Shown here piece after piece: positions 61,607 to 64,000 of a stretch of 64,000 nucleotides of DNA. Both the position numbers and the translations under genes were made by a program. Source of the DNA: Orrella marina (GTDB taxonomy: Bacteria > Pseudomonadota > Gammaproteobacteria > Burkholderiales > Burkholderiaceae_B); assembly GCF_003058465.1 (NCBI RefSeq), contig NZ_CP028901.1:620001-684000 (forward strand), in the 5' to 3' direction. Each line of letters starts with the position of its first letter. Position 1 is the first letter of the stretch. Below the pieces are notes generated by a model, which did no database searches, had not been told where the DNA came from, and saw nothing but the letters and a program-made list of their open reading frames with translations.

Positions 61607-62215
61607 TCAGCGAGCATGAGCACCTGCCTGATTGCTGGTAGGATCAAGTTTCAGGATCTCAGGGTTGTCCGCAAGCGGGTCTTCATGGCGGGGCTCATCT
61701 ATCCAGAAGGCGATGGTGGCGAGAATGCCCAGTAGCGCCCCGGTGGGCACCGCCGCATAAGCCCAGGCCATGGACAGATCCACCGAGGCGAATGTCTGAA
61801 ATCTGACTCGCCAGGAAAGGGAAACGCCAAACCAGAGGATGGTTCCGAGAAAGCCGATGTTGGCGCAGCAGACGATTGAGCGTACGACCTTGCGCCAGGT
61901 GCCACGTGCCTTACGCATCATCAAGTCAACTGAAATCAGCGAGCCTTGCCGGATGGCAACGACGACGCCTAGCATCACACACCAGATCAGAAGGCGTCGC
62001 ATAATTTCTTCGGTCCAGACTGAAGGCTGCGAGAGTAGAAAACGTGTCGTGACCTGCCAGAGACCGAGGCAACTGATGATGGCCAGCAGCAGACTCGCCA
62101 AGTGTAGCGACAGTCCGGTCACGAGTCTGTCTACAAAGAGGATGGTGTTTCTCAATTGACCAGGTTCCAGGTTAAATGCACAGGTCCAGCCAGACCCATC
62201 AACAAAATTCAGCAC
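61607..62215 (-). CDS. TRAP transporter small permease (DctQ-like)
   Basis: Up to 202 residues; the GTG at 62215 has no good ribosome site and a TTG near 62155 would give about 182 residues, closer to family size. Four transmembrane helices, with the family's second helix region VWTEEIMRRLLIWCVMLGVVVAIRQGSLISVDLMMRK (Glu-Glu followed by Arg-Arg) matching DctQ. The stop is 70 bp before the large permease start. A DctP periplasmic receptor would be expected beside it but none is found within the window, so the receptor may lie elsewhere or be shared. Confidence 0.9.
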   Translation of the reverse strand: MLNFVDGSGWTCAFNLEPGQLRNTILFVDRLVTGLSLHLASLLLAIISCLGLWQVTTRFLLSQPSVWTEEIMRRLLIWCVMLGVVVAIRQGSLISVDLMMRKARGTWRKVVRSIVCCANIGFLGTILWFGVSLSWRVRFQTFASVDLSMAWAYAAVPTGALLGILATIAFWIDEPRHEDPLADNPEILKLDPTSNQAGAHAR

Positions 62216-62754
62216 TACTTTTCAGCAAGACTGTTCTGCCAGTCATGTCGCAACTGGGTCAGGGTCCTCGATAGACCATGCCACGACGACATGCAGGCAC
62301 AAATCAGGGCGCTAGTCACGAACAGCAGCCCGTTGGTTTCGACAAAGACTTGCTTCAAAATCCTAAATATCGTCCGGACAAAGTGTCTCTGGACGAATCC
62401 GTACATCGGCCAGACTCAACGCCAAAGACGAGAACCACAGATGCGCCACACGTGCAGAACGACGAGCATAAATCGATCATCACACATCGATCACACATCA
62501 ACCGCACACAGGCCTTGCGTTTTCCTTAGGTGATGCCCACTTGACCAGACTGACTACGCAGCCAAAGGCCGAGTTTCTGAAGTCCTTACCTTGTCTGAAA
62601 GCCTTGCCGCTGCGAACAGAAAAGATGTAACGCACTATATTAGGCGCTCGAATCACTGTACTGAATTGGGCTTAACCCCAAAGTGAATGATCTCAGGCGG
62701 CCTGGAGCAGGCCCGCCAGCCTGGACAAACTGACCGGGCATGCTGGAGCTATCA
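62216..62754. other. Divergent intergenic region, TRAP operon / thioesterase
   Basis: About 540 bp with no recognised gene, and in particular no DctP remnant that I could see in either strand. It should contain the TRAP operon promoter (minus) and the thioesterase promoter (plus). Confidence 0.55.
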
Positions 62755-63198
62755 ATGAAATCTGATTTTGTCTTTCTGTTTCCACATCAAGTTCGCTGGG
62801 TCGAGTGTGATCCTCAATGGGTTGTTTTTAACGGTCATTATCTGACCTACTTTGATATCGCCATCAGTGAGTATGGCAGGCACTTGAATCTGCCAGGTGG
62901 TCTGGAGCGCCAGAAAAGCGGACGGGAATTTTTTGCGCGCAAGGCGTCTGTCGACTATCTGGCGCCCGCCCGTTATGACGACACGCTTGAGATTGGCGTG
63001 CGTGTGTCGTATCTGGGCAACTCCAGCCTGAAGTTTTTTATCGGAATTTTCAGAGGCGACGAAGTCCTGACCACGGGTGAGATGGTGTACGTCTATGTGG
63101 ATGTCAAAGCGCAGCGAAGTGAGCCCATTCCACAGTCATGGCGAGACAAGGTGCTTGCGTTCGAGCGCACGCCGGTCGAACTCGGTGGGCAGCGCTGA
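62755..63198 (+). CDS. Acyl-CoA thioesterase, 4HBT hotdog family
   Basis: About 147 residues from the ATG at 62755. The N-terminal signature HQVRWVECDPQWVVFNGHYLTYFDIAISEY is the 4-hydroxybenzoyl-CoA thioesterase/YbgC pattern, in which the Asp (ECDPQ) is the catalytic acid and N-G-H-Y-L binds the thioester. SVDYLAPARYDDTLEIGVRVSYLGNSSLKFFI covers the central hotdog strands. It hydrolyses an acyl- or aryl-CoA in the cytoplasm. No partner gene is adjacent. With so many acyl-CoA genes in this window, it could free CoA from dead-end thioesters. Confidence 0.9.
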   Translation: MKSDFVFLFPHQVRWVECDPQWVVFNGHYLTYFDIAISEYGRHLNLPGGLERQKSGREFFARKASVDYLAPARYDDTLEIGVRVSYLGNSSLKFFIGIFRGDEVLTTGEMVYVYVDVKAQRSEPIPQSWRDKVLAFERTPVELGGQR

Positions 63199-63363
63199 TC
63201 CGGATCGAAGAGTGTGACCGATCCTGCAGGACTGGTGCCGGTCACGTCGAGTGCCATCTTCCATCACCACCGAAGTGGCCTGCTGCAATGCATCAAGTCG
63301 ATTCAGACGCATTGCTGATTCCTGTCCAGGAATCGTCACATTTCTGACACGCCACTGTCATTT

Positions 63364-63385
63364 TGACCGGTCACGATACCGGTCA
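63364..63385. promoter_or_regulatory. Inverted repeat TGACCGGT-N6-ACCGGTCA
   Basis: Perfect 8-bp arms around a 6-bp centre, about 100 bp before the likely start of the phosphoesterase gene. It could be an operator, or a hairpin after the thioesterase, which ends 166 bp earlier. Confidence 0.4.
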
Positions 63386-63486
63386 TGAACACTTATGAAC
63401 GCCGCTCAGGCATGTGCGACCTGGCTCCTGCCACTGCCGGCAAGGCTCATGCACAATTCGGTCAGGGCGAGGCTAGCTCCCGGAAG

Positions 63487-64000
63487 ATGGCCGTCACAGT
63501 CCCGGTCACCATGCCCCGACAGCACGCCCACTATCGGGCAATCTGGGTGTCGGACGTGCATCTTGGAACGGCCGGGTGCAAGGCAGAGTATCTGCTGGAC
63601 TTTCTCCGGTTTAACGAGTCCTCGAACTTGTATCTGGTCGGCGATATCATCGACGGCTGGCAGCTCAAAAAACACTGGTACTGGAAGCAATCGCACAACG
63701 ATGTGGTGCAGAAGGTGCTGCGCAAGGCCCGTAAGGGCACCAAGGTGACCTATATCACGGGCAATCATGACGAGGTGCTCCGGCAGTTCGCAGGGCTCGC
63801 GTTCGGGGACATCCGGATCGTCAACGAGGCGGTCCACCATACCCTGGATAACCGGCGGTTTCTGGTGACACACGGTGATTTTTTTGACGGGATCATCGAG
63901 CATGCTCGATGGCTGGCTTACCTCGGGGATACGCTCTACACACTGGTTCTGCGAATCAATGATGGATTTAATCGTGTGCGCCACCGGATGGGACTGTCGT
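63487..64000 (+). CDS. LpxH-like metallophosphoesterase, cut by window end
   Basis: The reading frame is open to the right edge. Start ATG at 63487 or 63511; an ATG at 63385 is also in frame. Metal-site motifs of the calcineurin phosphoesterase family are in order: IWVSDVHLGT (D-x-H), LVGDIIDGWQ (GDxxD), ITGNHDEVL (GNHD) and LVTHGDFFDGII (H-GD). The WYWKQSHNDVVQKVLRKARKGTKV stretch is the UDP-2,3-diacylglucosamine hydrolase (COG2908) type, closer to LpxH paralogues with extra C-terminal segments than to E. coli LpxH itself. It would act in lipid A synthesis or in a related phospholipid step. The C-terminus is missing. Confidence 0.85.
   Translation, partial: MAVTVPVTMPRQHAHYRAIWVSDVHLGTAGCKAEYLLDFLRFNESSNLYLVGDIIDGWQLKKHWYWKQSHNDVVQKVLRKARKGTKVTYITGNHDEVLRQFAGLAFGDIRIVNEAVHHTLDNRRFLVTHGDFFDGIIEHARWLAYLGDTLYTLVLRINDGFNRVRHRMGLS

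Overview
The window looks like a chromosomal segment of a betaproteobacterium, most likely Burkholderiales/Alcaligenaceae (Bordetella, Achromobacter or Pusillimonas relatives). Three things suggest this: moderately high GC, five copies of the periplasmic tripartite tricarboxylate transporter receptor family (TctC/Bug) that is expanded in those bacteria, and many small catabolic clusters for organic acids and CoA thioesters. No rRNA, tRNA, CRISPR array, transposase or phage gene was recognised.

Layout. 1-4.3 kb: a Bug receptor broken by a one-base frameshift, a GntR regulator, the 5' stub of an enoyl-CoA hydratase, a quinone oxidoreductase and a glutathione S-transferase. 4.4-7.5 kb: a two-gene signalling operon, a Cache-type sensor kinase followed by a receiver-EAL protein. 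7.5-9 kb: a gene-free region with a long inverted repeat, an AT-rich patch and a 259-bp tandem repeat. It carries four copies of an inverted DnaA-box pair and is the most origin-like or DnaA-titration-like DNA in the window. 9-14.6 kb: a fumarase/PcaB-superfamily lyase, a 2-hydroxyacid dehydrogenase and a large SBP-PAS-GGDEF-EAL protein. 14.9-27 kb: acyl-CoA metabolism (two acyl-CoA dehydrogenases, an ADP-forming acyl-CoA synthetase, two enoyl-CoA hydratases), two Bug receptors, a CysB-like LysR regulator and two small inner-membrane proteins.

27-35 kb: a compact uptake and catabolism island. It has an RraA-type aldolase and an NAD(P)-dependent dehydrogenase on one strand. Divergent from them are a Bug receptor, TctB, TctA, a TauD/TfdA-type oxygenase, an unassigned 12-TM-like transporter and, convergent at the end, a GntR regulator. 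A perfect palindrome lies in the divergent promoter. 35-44.5 kb: a FadB/FadJ-like bifunctional enzyme, then a separate biotin carrier protein, a Bug receptor, an IclR regulator, a biotin carboxylase, a class III CoA-transferase and a carboxyltransferase. Together these look like a complete acyl-CoA carboxylase pathway with its own receptor and regulator.

44.5-49 kb: a relic of a TrkA-C domain, a second RraA-type protein, a divergent prephenate-dehydratase-like protein, a 2-keto-4-pentenoate-hydratase-like enzyme and a LysE exporter. 49-57 kb: a ModA-like binding protein, a YeeE/YedE sulfur-transport pair, an EamA exporter, a DnaQ-like exonuclease next to a cNMP-CBS-DUF294 protein, and a BCCT transporter. 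57.5-62.2 kb (minus strand): a TRAP small and large permease, an aldehyde dehydrogenase and an alpha/beta hydrolase in one operon. The TRAP large permease ends in an extraordinary tail of about 22 GPSPV repeats encoded by a 15-bp tandem repeat. The window closes with a hotdog thioesterase and the start of an LpxH-like phosphoesterase that runs off the right edge.

All assignments are by reading motifs and overall sequence. No database search was run, so substrates are inferred only to class level.
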